From Trichostrongylus colubriformis (lineage: Eukaryota > Nematoda > Chromadorea > Rhabditida > Trichostrongylidae), in assembly GCA_963978905.1 (NCBI GenBank), contig OZ022257.1:37663416-37727415 (forward strand): a DNA stretch of 64,000 nt. Reading direction: 5' to 3'. The notes beneath the pieces are model-generated. The model searched no databases. It was not told the origin of the DNA and saw nothing but the letters and a program-made list of their open reading frames with translations. How positions within the stretch are numbered: position 1 is the stretch's first letter; each line of letters starts with the position of its first letter. Shown one piece after another: positions 44,538-55,452 of this stretch. A program made the translations under genes and the position numbers.

Positions 44538-46183
44538 TATTTCCTTTTTCTGACATCAAAATGGTTGCATCCTGCTGCCTCTGTTGATTTATTCAGAACG
44601 TGGGAGTGAAAAAGATTGGAACTGAAAAAAACGGAAATTGAATGGAGGCTGCTATGATAATTGACTGTCATTTTGTTGCGATGACAATGTTGTTGAGCAT
44701 TCGTTACATGATCATTCAAAATGACAGCAGCACAGATTTCTAGGGCGCAGTGGCGTCATATCACAGGGCTATGTTTTTACCTTTTCGCGAAGAAAAGATG
44801 AAAGATGTTTCCATATTTTCTCCTTATTAGCGTAAGGCTTCTTCCGCGTGGGATGTAGAAATTTTTTCATACGATCATCCTTGCATGCACCTCGAAAACA
44901 GGGTCAGGAACAAAACCGGTCATTAGTTATATAGTTATGTTTAATATAGGTGTCAAGGCTCTAGTTATCGAACGATTGACATTCATTTCAAGGAGACACT
45001 CCTTGAATGGGCCAGAAAGCAGAGAGAGGGTGTATTTTCCTTGACAAGTCTTGACCCTGCATCCCCTGCATAGAAGACAGCTGGCAGCTTCTCCTTGAAG
45101 GAAAGCCCTGCACGAAAACTAGGTGACCTAATTCTTTTGAAGCGGCGCTCCGCCCTTACTTCACGAGACCCGCAAAAAACCGAATATTTTACTCTGACAG
45201 GGGACATAAAAATCAAATGTGAAACATAATCGTTTGAATCCCGGCCGAAGCTTGTGCAGTTGTTTTCCGTAGGAAACTTGCCGTAAATTCACGAGGAGGA
45301 GAAGTTGTAGCCCAGTGTGCTTGAGAAATGATCGTTTGCCATCCTTTTTTTTCAAAAAGGATTGAACGCTTTTCGTTTTCTTCCTACCTCGTTCATCCGA
45401 GCGTTTCACGCCGAGAGCTCATTTGATCACCCGCAACCGTCCGTATAACGTTCGCTTAGCCTTCTCCAGAGCTATAAACTATCATCCTTCACACTGATCT
45501 TCACACATCGTTTCCTGCTAGCGTAACACACGCATTCAGCTGAGAGATTAAGAGATACGTGATTGCTTTTACCTCTGCTTCTGCTGATGCTACTCTCATT
45601 GAGCACTGAGAATGCCTCAGCAATCGTTCGCACAAAATATCTTGTTTTGCTGGACGCACTTAGTTCAAATGAAGTGCTGTTGTGGACCCATCAGATCATG
45701 TGGGCGTGCCAGTTTGTGTAAGATGAAACCCGCAATTATATAATGTACCTTTTAAGTTAAGCGCACCTATAATCCCGTCAACAAATACTATGTTCCAAGG
45801 ATGCTAGACCATTTGTGGAAAGCTCAGACTGGCGATCGACCATCACTGACTGATCTTACCGCTTAGAGCGCTATTTTTCCATCAGTGAGGTTTTTCTTAC
45901 CTTCAAGACACCAGAAGTGAGAAATATGGCAGACCGTGGAATATGAAAGTAGTGGGGTTCGGCGAAACTCGAGAAATATGAACTCGAAAACCCCCCTTCT
46001 TTCTCGCACCTATCTGGGTCACTAGCCTGAGTAGACTGCAGACGAGTGGAGAGACTAAATCAGCCGGCCGCAAAGTTGTCCTGCTTTCGCCGGCAACGCG
46101 TCCGCTGCGGGGTCGTTAGAAAAACCGAAGCCGAGCTGTCTAATGCGAGTTTCGCCACATATAACCTTTTCTCAAGTAGTTTT
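44538..46183. other. No confident gene
   Basis: Minus frames at 44983-45409 have no recognisable motif. AT-rich intergenic sequence. Confidence 0.4.
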
Positions 46184-46243
46184 GTTTTCAGAGACATGTA
46201 TTTACAGTTATCAGTTTTCAGAGACATGTATTTACAGTTATCA
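46184..46243 (+). repeat. 30-bp tandem duplication
   Basis: GTTTTCAGAGACATGTATTT followed by ACAGTTATCA occurs twice, identical, at 46184-46213 and 46214-46243. It contains TTTTCAG acceptor-like sites. Confidence 0.95.
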
Positions 46244-46303
46244 GTTTCCTCTTACCCCTCCTGATGCCTTTAAATGCCTTAGTTTTTCCCAAAATCCCAT
46301 CCA

Positions 46304-46829
46304 GTGTTCGGCTGTGCCATCATCAGGAGCATTTACTGGTGGGAGATTTCCGGTGTGCCACCGGACAAAAAACTACATGGTCACGTGTGGCACGACGCGA
46401 TGCCAGGTAGAGGAGCCGCACCTTGGATCTTATGGCGCTTACGCCTAAAATTAGGCACAGCATCCCTTCATCACTTTAGCACCCAACCTAGACGTCCCCC
46501 GCCCCTATTCCGGTTTCATCGCGCCGCGCGTTGGCACGAGATTTCATTGCACAAACACACTAATACCCGTCAGAGCGGAGAGTTTCGTATTCGGTTCATT
46601 GATAGAAGGTCCACTTTCAGCCCTATCCTTTCAATTTTCTCTCACTACGATCAGAAGCCAGATAATGATGATGAGAATGAGTTCACTAAAGAGTCAATTT
46701 CCTTGACCTCATTTTCATTTATTACATGTTATAAAACATGTGAGAAAAGAAGTATCAGAAACAGACAACAGATATTGAATACAACAACTCGTTGGCAGTG
46801 GAACACAATTGCAGTGTTAGCTCGCACTC
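46304..46829 (+). other. Open frame without recognised product
   Basis: A plus frame continues from 46304 to 46903 (199 codons) but its end overlaps the antisense LINE, and the middle (YDQKPDNDDENEFTKE) is acidic without a known domain. Treated as unproven. Confidence 0.2.
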
Positions 46830-47310
46830 CGGAGGTAGTGAGAGACAGTACTTTCGCTTTTTTCGAAAGAAGGGGGTATAGTCATGGTCTTGCTGATTTT
46901 TAGATCCGCGCGGAATGTGAAAAAGCTATGTCCTGAAGATAGACGAGATAGCCGGATTTGAAGCTTAAACTTTTCAAATCTAGTCTGAGATGGAATTAGT
47001 TTGGAAGATGATGGTTTGTCCAGTTCCATGGTGTTTGAAAGAATATTGTATACCATCAGAATGTCATTCCTTTGTCTTCTCAAATGCAACAGTCCAAGTT
47101 GAGCATTTTGTTTCAAATGAATCCGCGAGGGATGCTACTGTAAACAAAACCAAGCGCCCTAATGAAACGTTTCCGTGAGAAATTATTTTGCATCTTCTCT
47201 AGTTTATCAATACCCGCTTTCTTTGTAGAAGGCAGATGTACCATACTCCGATACCGATCGAACGTATATTTTGTAAGCTCTCAACAGTAGCAGTGGGTTT
47301 GCAGACTTAA

Positions 47311-48077
47311 AGGCACCGGGAGGGGGGCAAGGGCGGAATAACGTTTACAAAAACAATAGCGTCTGAAAACAAACAGATGGGTTCGGTAGATACAATGTGT
47401 AACGAAACCGGCGTTGAAAAACGCGCCATAGGGCGCTATTTGCCCCCAGGGCGCGCTTCCGTCCGAACTGCAAGCTTCCATGGCCGAGCCACGCTTCGTT
47501 CATTTTAAAGCTTGTCTTCGGCCCGATGTAACCTTATTTTTGAATTATTTCCTCTTTAGACTGTTTTCTAGTGACATATTTCACTTGTTTACTTATGGAT
47601 CTTCTTAATTGTGTTCTATACCTGAAAATCTCAAAAGGGTCAAATAAAGTCGGGGGAAGGGGGGGGCGGGGGGGGAGACGCAACTTTGCGTCGACGTCGA
47701 AGCTCCTTTCCCTTACTAGGCTTAGGCTAAAATTGATATCCCCTCCTCCCACATTAAAAAACATCTGTCAAAGCATAGGTCTCATCTGCTTTAGCCTAAC
47801 CCCCTAAGAAGGGAAAGAAGCTTTGACGTGGGTGAAGATTTTGCGTCTCCCCCCCCCCCCCCCCCCCGACTTTATTTGACCCGTAAGTACATCTAGAAAC
47901 AATATAAGAAAGAACAAAGGGAAAACTAAAATAAAAAAACGAATCTATAATAGAACCATCTTCTTTTGGCACCATGCCAAGGCGTCAAATTGGCGAGTTT
48001 GTGCAATGGCGGCCACTCAAACTCGTCCACACTACGTCTGTTCTACAGTAAGCCAAAATTACCCCCTCCTGGTGTTT
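47311..48077. mobile_element. TTAA-flanked element inserted in the CR1-like LINE
   Basis: The ends AGGCACCGGGAGGGGG and, inward from the right, AAACACCAGGAGGGGG are flanked by TTAA at 47307-47310 and 48078-48081. Removing the element with one TTAA rejoins the LINE codons from LLFKTFK to SANPLLL in frame. It includes a nested GC-rich MITE; its right 190 bp (47884-48077) recurs at 55258-55452. No transposase. TTAA specificity points to piggyBac-type mobilisation. Confidence 0.9.
47637..47882. repeat. GC-rich MITE with poly-G/poly-C arms
   Basis: The left end GGGTCAAATAAAGTCGGGGG and the right end read inward are the same sequence, followed by long G tracts, GGAGACGCAA and diverged arms. On the plus strand the right arm has 19 consecutive C (47849-47867). 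No coding capacity. The target duplication is not evident. Confidence 0.85.
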
Positions 48078-50340
48078 TTAAATGTCTTGAACAACAAGTA
48101 AACTCTCTGCTCCGCCCTAGTAGATAAATTTCCCAAGTCTTCCCCGAATTTCAGTTTTGAATCAACAAGAAAGCTCAGATCCCTGACTACATCTGCTGTA
48201 TCGAGAAGCGTTTGACCAATTCGGTACTGTCTTCTCGGATGAGATTCACCTAAATGGAGCACTTTAGTTTTGCTGACAGGAAACAGAAGCTTACTGGTAT
48301 TAGACCAAAAAGCGATAGCATCATTTGCCTCCTATAATATAGAAATTCCAGTGGACTCAACCGAATTGTAAACCTTCAAGTCATCTGCAAACATTTTGAT
48401 CTTAACATTAAGTTTCTCGATTTCATGTGGCTAATCGAATGTGTATGTGTTGAATAGTACGAAGCGTCGCATCAGAAGCTCATCTAACCATTTAACCGTC
48501 CTACTGTGAATGCCAATTTGAGTGAGTTTCCCTATTAAAATGGAGTGGTCCACTTTATCAAAAGCTTTCTCAAGGTTAAAGTATAAAATGTCTACGTTTT
48601 TCATCTAGTTCTGAAGTCCAATCATTCGAAGCTTTCAACATCAGCGTTACCGTGATTTTATTTGTTCTGGAACCGTGCTGATGGTTGGATATAATGCAAT
48701 TAAACTTTAAATGGTTAACAGCGGTTTCCTTGACTATTTTTTCAAACAGTCTGCAGAGCAGCATGTTTTACTGACTGGCCTATAAAAATTAGGATCGCAG
48801 TGCAGTGGCTTTTTCTTAACTGGTATGACATGAGCGTGCTTCTATCTTTCAGGGATATAGCCTCGAAACATCGAGTTGAACAGGAACTTCAGGGAATAAA
48901 AGATGACACCTGCTATCTTCTTGCTGAAAGCAAGGTATACCACCCCGTACGAGAGAAGCACTACTTCCCCATTTAGAAATTAGCTGAAGTATTCATGGCG
49001 ACTAAACCAAAACGAATTTCCCATTGTAGCAATTATATCCCTTTCTAAGTCTTCAAATGAAACATTACTGTTTTTCACATGAGGCGTTCTCAAAGGCGTT
49101 TGCTAGTAACTCAGCTTTATCCACATCTGACACAACTGCAGTTCCGCTTTGATCTCCTAGTACACTCACTCCTTCCTTCCTATGAATTCGAAACTTCAAA
49201 AACTTGTAAAAAGCTTACTTATTCTTGAAATCCATGACTTTTCTTCTCTACAAACGTATTGTACTTTTGTAACTTTCTTTCAGACCAATCTGAGACAAGC
49301 TCGAATTTCTGCCAATCTCTTTCCTGATTATGGCGACAGCGTTTTTATGTTCCTTTATTTTTGCATTATATGTAGCAGCAAGGTGAAGTGGTAGTTGCGG
49401 TCAGTTGATGGAAGGTTTCCGAAGGGGGACGAAAAGGGTGATGCAATGTTTCAAGATAAATTCAAACGTCTCAAACATTTTGCCCACATCGCCACAACTA
49501 TGAAAGGAGCCTATCCGGTCAATCCCACTGAGATAATCATTTATCGCTCCAGTCAGCTTTCTTATAATCGTGGCTCAATGCAAAATTGTGGCGTTCAAAT
49601 AAGCTTAGGAGGCAAAATACTATTGAGGCATGATCACTACTGTCCAGTATTGCGGCAAAATTGTAAATCAAGGCTCCGGTTTTAAATATGACTAACTGCG
49701 TGTGATGGTAGGTACCCATCATATCAATCAGTGACTTAGCTAAAGTTGGAGCACGAGGAGGACAAAAACTCCAGTCAATGTGTGGGTGATTGTAATCTCC
49801 CATGAGAAGCATAATCTTATCACAAGAAGAAAGATCACTGATACCCCTTCAATTGCTCATTGTGCGTCGGATTGTCCAACGGTTCTGCAAACTTATACGA
49901 TCCATAAACGACATCAGTTAAGGACAAATCGTAAGACAAAATCTCGTAAGCCTCGGGAACACTTTCATAGAGAAAGAAGGCTCAGGTAAGGTTACGCTTT
50001 AACACCAGTGCTACTCCTGCTCCTTTTATTTGGAGCCTATCGGATCTGAATGTCTCATACACGGCATAGATCCCGCCTAGTGAAGGTTCGAGCTTGCATC
50101 TCGGCTTTAACCACGTTTCGTTGAAGCAACGATATCATAGTCAAGCAAGGAAAGCGAATATGCAAGACTTTGTGCATTCCGCCTCAGAGAACGGATATTA
50201 CTCAGAAAACATCGCCTCTTAGTACCTGGTTTTCGAGGAGCAGCTAAAGTTTTCCGCAGGATGAATAGAAGAGGGAGCACAGTTAATGACAGTTCCGGCA
50301 GTGACAGAGTGGTTGGGCAGCTTAGGTACTGGCTCATACT

Positions 50341-51494
50341 TTACCGCGACCGGCGGAGAGTGTCATGTTTCTTTCGACTGATTCTGTTCTGCAACCTGAA
50401 ACTGGTCACCTCACTTGGAAGCGATAGCAGTAAGACCCACGCTGCGAATATACGTGATTCCCGTCATGTGAAGGTGACGTGTACGAGTTGCAATAGCGTC
50501 ATGTCGTCTTCTCACCAGCTTCCAGATAAATTGAGGCATAGAATCCGATGGGGTCTTCTTGAGTCTTGTTCCCTACAAGCTTATTGATGTAAGACTTTGA
50601 TACTTAGTTCCTAAGGATATCGCTCTTTGAGATACCGCTACGACTGCTGTTTTTTGCAAACTCACAGCTGCTGCAGTAATTGACAGTACTTTTCCGAGGG
50701 AGAATGCCTGTTAATTCTATAAGGTTTGAAGAAAGCCAAAATATCGAATTGGGAAATTAAGCCCATTCAATCTGCTTTTCAAAATTCAACTCAGACTTCA
50801 GAAAAGAATGTAGGCCAAAATGTCAAATACCGTGAGTGAGAGCATCTACACATTCTATTGCCCTTTGCCTGGAAAACTACTGCGGAGCCCTTCGTTGATT
50901 GTGTCGATCGGATATGCGGTCTGTATTCGGTGGCAGTGATAGCAGCCTAAATACACTATAAAGAGAAGTTCGGTAGGTTGTAGAATAATTGAGGAACATA
51001 AAATTAGGCTGCTCCGTAGTGCTAAAGTAGAGACCGCTATGGGATGGATGTGATGGTGAGGGACAGCGTCAGCCAGCCGCGATGGTTGCCCCGCCGTTGC
51101 ACTAACTCATCCAGCGGATTCTTCTGTTTCGAACATGGCTTCTTCGTTTGCGATTGTTTATTTCTTTCAATGGAGTACAGCATGGTTGCAAAAATGATCC
51201 CAAAACTCGTGTGTCTCGCCACAGATTATCTATTTCAAATGTTCGTTTGCCGTTTGCGTCTTCCCAGTTCTCATTTTCTTTTATTTCCTTGCTCCTCGAT
51301 GCCACTGAGCGGTCAAATGACATTCTTGTCGGAGGGCAGACCTTCGACCAAGACGAGCCTTACCTCCCTAGAGCTTTGATGAGATTACAAGCGTGATCCT
51401 AACTACTACCCTTACTGATTTTTCTTGGATCAACGAATGTAACCGTGCATTTCTATTAGTCACCCTGTTTATATGAATGAAAACAAGCCTTCCT
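50341..51494. other. No confident gene
   Basis: Open frames at 51037-51396 on both strands lack recognisable motifs. May contain LINE 5' sequence upstream of 50340 on the minus strand. Confidence 0.35.
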
Positions 51495-54015
51495 AGCGTT
51501 GTTACCGTACTGTCGCAGGGTTTGCTGTCCTTGTCAGACGTCGCTCTTTGTTTTGTCAAAAGCAATACAGTGGCTTCGTGGCCTTCGTAGTGGCCACCAC
51601 TTCAGTGGCGTCACTCCAGATGACGTTCGTCAAGCTCTTCTTAATTGCTCCGCGTGGGCGATTTCCTTGCTCTTCGAACTCCAGTGCTTCTTTCGTAGAG
51701 TGATCCTCTTGCATTTTGGATCGTGTCTATACCATCGCAGCCGCTGCTCCCTCCAATTCAGCTGAACAGGAGCCTTCTGCGTGATCGATCTTATGTCCTC
51801 GTTCCTGAGCTTATCCAGTCGCGTCCAGCAGCATGCCCATCTTATCATCTTCATTTGGGCTGCTTGCACTTGCTTTCACGTATCATTGTTATGGGCCAGC
51901 ATTGCTATTGTAGAGCATTATCATTGTTCAGTATGCCTTGCCCCTGAGCGTTCTGGAGCGCCATTGATCGCACAGCATTGCAGTAATTGCCCCACTTTAT
52001 CCGTGCAGCGTTCATCTAGGGCTCCACTGCTCGGTACACCGTAATACCGACACTACATCGCTACCGAGGTATCAGAAGTCCTCTACCCTTTCTATGGTCC
52101 CCAATGGTAGTCCTTTCTTGGCTCTCGGCATTTTTTGGAGCTTATGAACTTGGTCTTACTGGCGTTCAATCGGAGTCCATTTTTTGCAATCCTATCCTGC
52201 CGTTTCTGCACTTATGTGCAAAGTTCTCCTTCACTGTCCGCTACCAGGGTTAATTCGTCCGTGTACAGGATGGTTTTCAATGATCCTTCCTTGAGATCAT
52301 TCACCAATACATTCAGAGTGAGAAGGAAGGGGTACAGGCTCGGCCGATTCCTAATGCACCTCTACCATGATTTTTCACTTGGTCAAGGGCCCATGCGGGT
52401 TGCTTACAGCTGCCTCAGTTCCATCACATGTATATATTATGAGGACGATTCCGTTACTTTACGTAGAATCCTCGCAAAGCATCCAGACCACCAACTTCGC
52501 GAGGCAGTCGAAAGATTTTTGAGAATGAGGTACGCTAGGTGGCATGGTCGTCGCCTCTCTCAATACTCTCCATCATCTGCATGGCGATGAAGATGGCGCT
52601 GGTTGTAGATTTTTCAGTAATGAATCCTAACTATTCCTGTAGATGGGGACGAGTTCCCTCAACCTTGAATCGATCAGCACCGTGTACAGCTTTATGGTAT
52701 CTACTGTCAATTTAATCCCGCGGTGATTGAAGCAGTATGTTACACCAACTTGTGTTGAGATGGGGACGATCGTATTGATCTTTCAGCCATCTAAGACCTG
52801 CAGCGGTTACGATGTTGTGGAATCGAGCCAGCTACTCTATACCGTACTTCTCCGTCCCAGCCGCATTCCCATTCTTCATCCTTCTTAGCATGTGATGAAA
52901 CTCTCCATCTATTTGACTGGACTTGCCGTGGCCTCATTCTTGGGGTCTTCAATATGAAAACCCTTCGTTCAGAAACCCGTCAAAGAGCATCTGCGAAAAC
53001 TCGCATATACTCGCAAAACCAGCATCGACGAAGTTCTACGCCTCTCTACTCTCTAACTTCTTGTACAAGGCATCCATTTACGTGTTCTTGGCTTTGTCAG
53101 TGCTTGCTTTGCCGAGCCTCTTGCAACTTTCATAGGCGGAAAGGTTTTCGGCGCATTTCTGTCGACGTTTGCAAGTTTCCTTCTTTCGTTTCAGCACTCG
53201 CTGAATCTACTCGTTCCACAACCACTCCGCTTATCATCTCTGGAGCCGCTAAGCTGCACCCAGTGTTTTCTTCTCGCTTCGTAGGATGAGCTTGGCGGCA
53301 TTCCAGGTCTCTTAAACGATCGCTACGGTCTTAAAGACCAGTCCATTATCCTACTCCATTATCCTACTTTTTAGATCATACCTTGTTTCCGCTTGCTTTC
53401 CTCCACTGCTGTAGATTACCTTCTAAATTTCCCTTTTCGCGAAGGACGCACTACAGGTGAGCTGTATTCAGATCAAGCACCCTCTCTATCTCAGCATTTT
53501 TTGACCCAAAGCCCTTGCTCCCCAGCTCTCTTTGACCCTTTCCTGTCTCTGTCGACATGACCGTTCAGATCGTCTGCTACGCTGGGGTGCCAGTGGCTCC
53601 ATCAAGACTCAGATAGAACTCATCTTTTCAACTTCGGCGCAGCCAGCTTGTGGTGCGGTACACGGTCATTGTTGAGGATAGACACGAAGGAGGGATCAAT
53701 ACCCCTCCTTCGTGTCTATCCTTACAGCTACGATTCGGTCATTAGTCCTGTCTATTGCAGAAACCCAGCCCTTGAGAGACTCTGCTACCGCTATGGCTAC
53801 TTCGTTTGCTGTCTCCTCCTTGCAGAAGAGTTTGACACCACCATTGTCCCCTGGAGGCATAGGACGAGGATGCTCCTGGATTTCATGAGATCAAGCACCT
53901 CCCGGGACTTGTCTGTCAGCGACCCCATATTGAGAGTTCCGATTCGAACTAACTTCTCGGCACGGAGTCTTTCGCTCCTTGGTGTCCTTACTCGGGCGAA
54001 GGTTGTGCGCACCCT
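51495..54015 (-). pseudogene. RTE-like non-LTR retrotransposon, endonuclease to C-terminus, decayed
   Basis: On the minus strand the N-terminal endonuclease begins near 54012 with RIGTLNMGSLTDKSREVLDL. RT blocks follow in shifted frames: NHRGIKLTVDTIKLY near 52730, DHATxRTSFSK and a GVHQGSALSP-equivalent near 52380-52330, ILYTDELTLVADSEGELC near 52265 (catalytic YADD degraded to YTDE), then MKMIRWACCWTRLDKLRNED (51850) and QLNWREQRLRWYRHDPKC, ending RRLTRTANPATVR near 51500. It belongs to a third RTE-like subfamily in the window and spans almost a whole element, with dozens of stops and frame changes. Confidence 0.87.
53675..53722. repeat. Perfect palindrome, 20-bp arms, 8-nt loop, inside dead RTE
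   Basis: AGGATAGACACGAAGGAGGG at 53675-53694 is matched exactly by its inverse at 53703-53722. Confidence 0.97.
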
Positions 54016-54989
54016 TTCCGGGTGACGTCCTAGATTTATAACTGGTTCTTTTTTCGACTTGAGACATTTTTGTTGTGACTAGTTTTTTTCATTGAACGGC
54101 CTGTAAACGTGGGTCTGACATTGGTAATATCATCATTTTGCATTTCTCCCCAAGGCATGGTTCTGTGCGGTGATCAAACCCAGGAAACTTACCGTGAGCC
54201 CACATTCTTAACCACTACGCTATCCCAGCCTTGGAAGTGAGCTGTCGTATCGTTTCCTGTGAAATAAAAGACGTCAGAAATCGGAGTAGTTTCGGTGAAA
54301 ATCGTTAATGACTCTCAACATGGAAAGATCATTGTTTACTATCACAGCTTTTCCACCATGAACTCAGTGGAACACTACGACTGAGCGCACGGGTCAAACG
54401 GGAGCTCGGTGATTTTTCAAGGGTCGAGCATGGTCGACGAATCCTTGGGACTGAGGGGGAGGGGGAGGGAGGTCGTATGGGTCGTAAGTGGCAATTTTCC
54501 GAATTACACAAGCCCTCAAATATTCTTCGACGGCAGCCTGTTGTGAAGTTTCTTAGAGAGACACCTGATAGGTACAAAAAAACGTCTTCTCAAACAATTT
54601 GCTCGACGCAAAGCTTGACCTTGATTGTTTCGCTTGCTTTCGTGATATTAGTAATAAATTTTGTTCGCTTTTTCTTGACAAGTGCACTCCTGAAAGCATG
54701 AAATAGGCACTGCGTACCCGTATATTCTTAGAAAATTAGCATGACTTGCCCTTAACTTGATTAAAATCACCAACAGACCAAGAATCCTGCACTTGCCTGA
54801 AAAAGTATGATATGTCGAACGAGTCCAATAGCTTGCTTAAATCCACGTCGTGGCACTCTTACCACAGCTCCCGATACGTCTGGTGTTACAAAGTTTTGTG
54901 AAACTACTGTATGCCCACTCATCGCATAACCAAATGGATTTTGACGTTTCCTTTATCCTCACTGTGAAGGGCCATTCAATCACATGATC
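54016..54989. other. No confident gene
   Basis: Short open frames (54329-54577 minus, 54477-54701 plus) without motifs. No repeats with clear ends. Confidence 0.4.
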
Positions 54990-54993
54990 TTAA

Positions 54994-55452
54994 AGGAACC
55001 AGAAGGGGTCCGAAACAAGAGGAAGATGCAAAGAAATGAGCATTTTGTAACGAACACTCGAGGTTAGAAGCGATAACCGGCAAAAAAACCCGGACTCAAA
55101 AGCGCGACGCTGCGGTGTGTCTTCGCATCCCATTCGCATCCAATACACTGCCTTTCCGAATTGTCCGCTGTAGGAGACGAGCCGCGGGTCAACATTAGTT
55201 GTAGCACCTGGCTCCCAGTGCGGTGAAGTGGCCATCCCCAACTACGTTAGCATTCATGTAAGTACATCTAGAAACCATATAAGGAAGAAAAAAGTAAAAA
55301 GGAAAAGGAAAAATCAAATTTATGATAGAAACATCTCCTTTTGGCACCACGCCAAGGCGTCAAATTGGCGAGTTTGTGCAGTGGCGGCCACTTAAACTCG
55401 TCCACACTACCTCAGTTCTACAGTAAGCCAAAATTACCCCCTTCCGGTGTAT
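54994..55452. mobile_element. TTAA-type element, second copy
   Basis: The left end AGGAACCAGAAGGGG is preceded by TTAA (54990-54993); the right end inward reads ATACACCGGAAGGGGG and is flanked by TCAA, a mutated TTAA. The right 190 bp (GTAAGTACATCTAGAAAC to CCGGTGT) matches 47884-48077, and the left 115 bp matches 43419-43540. No coding capacity. Confidence 0.8.

Larger units (their letters stand above)
46830..50340 (-). pseudogene. CR1/jockey-like non-LTR retrotransposon, interrupted by a TTAA element
   Basis: Read on the minus strand in order: endonuclease start (50337-50107, CFLSNIRSLRRNAQSL, LDYDIVAST), endonuclease blocks GDYNHPHIDWSF and SSDHASIVF (49812-49537), reverse transcriptase RLFEKIVKETAVNHLKFNCI and ASNDWTSELDEKR (48764-48576), then YRIGQTLLDTADVVRDLSFL and RAEQRVYLLFKTFK (48262-48080). 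A 767-bp element interrupts it at 47311-48077, after which the same frame resumes with SANPLLLLRAYKIYVRSVSE, then KLEKMQNNFSRKRF and LGLLHLRRQRNDILMVYNIL to about 46830. Many stops and gaps (the catalytic YADD is not visible) show it is dead. Confidence 0.88.

Noticed and set aside
47884..48077. 3' untranslated tail of the CR1-like LINE
   Set aside because: First suspected because the segment recurs at 55258. The LINE frame resumes beyond the TTAA-flanked unit, so this belongs to the inserted element.
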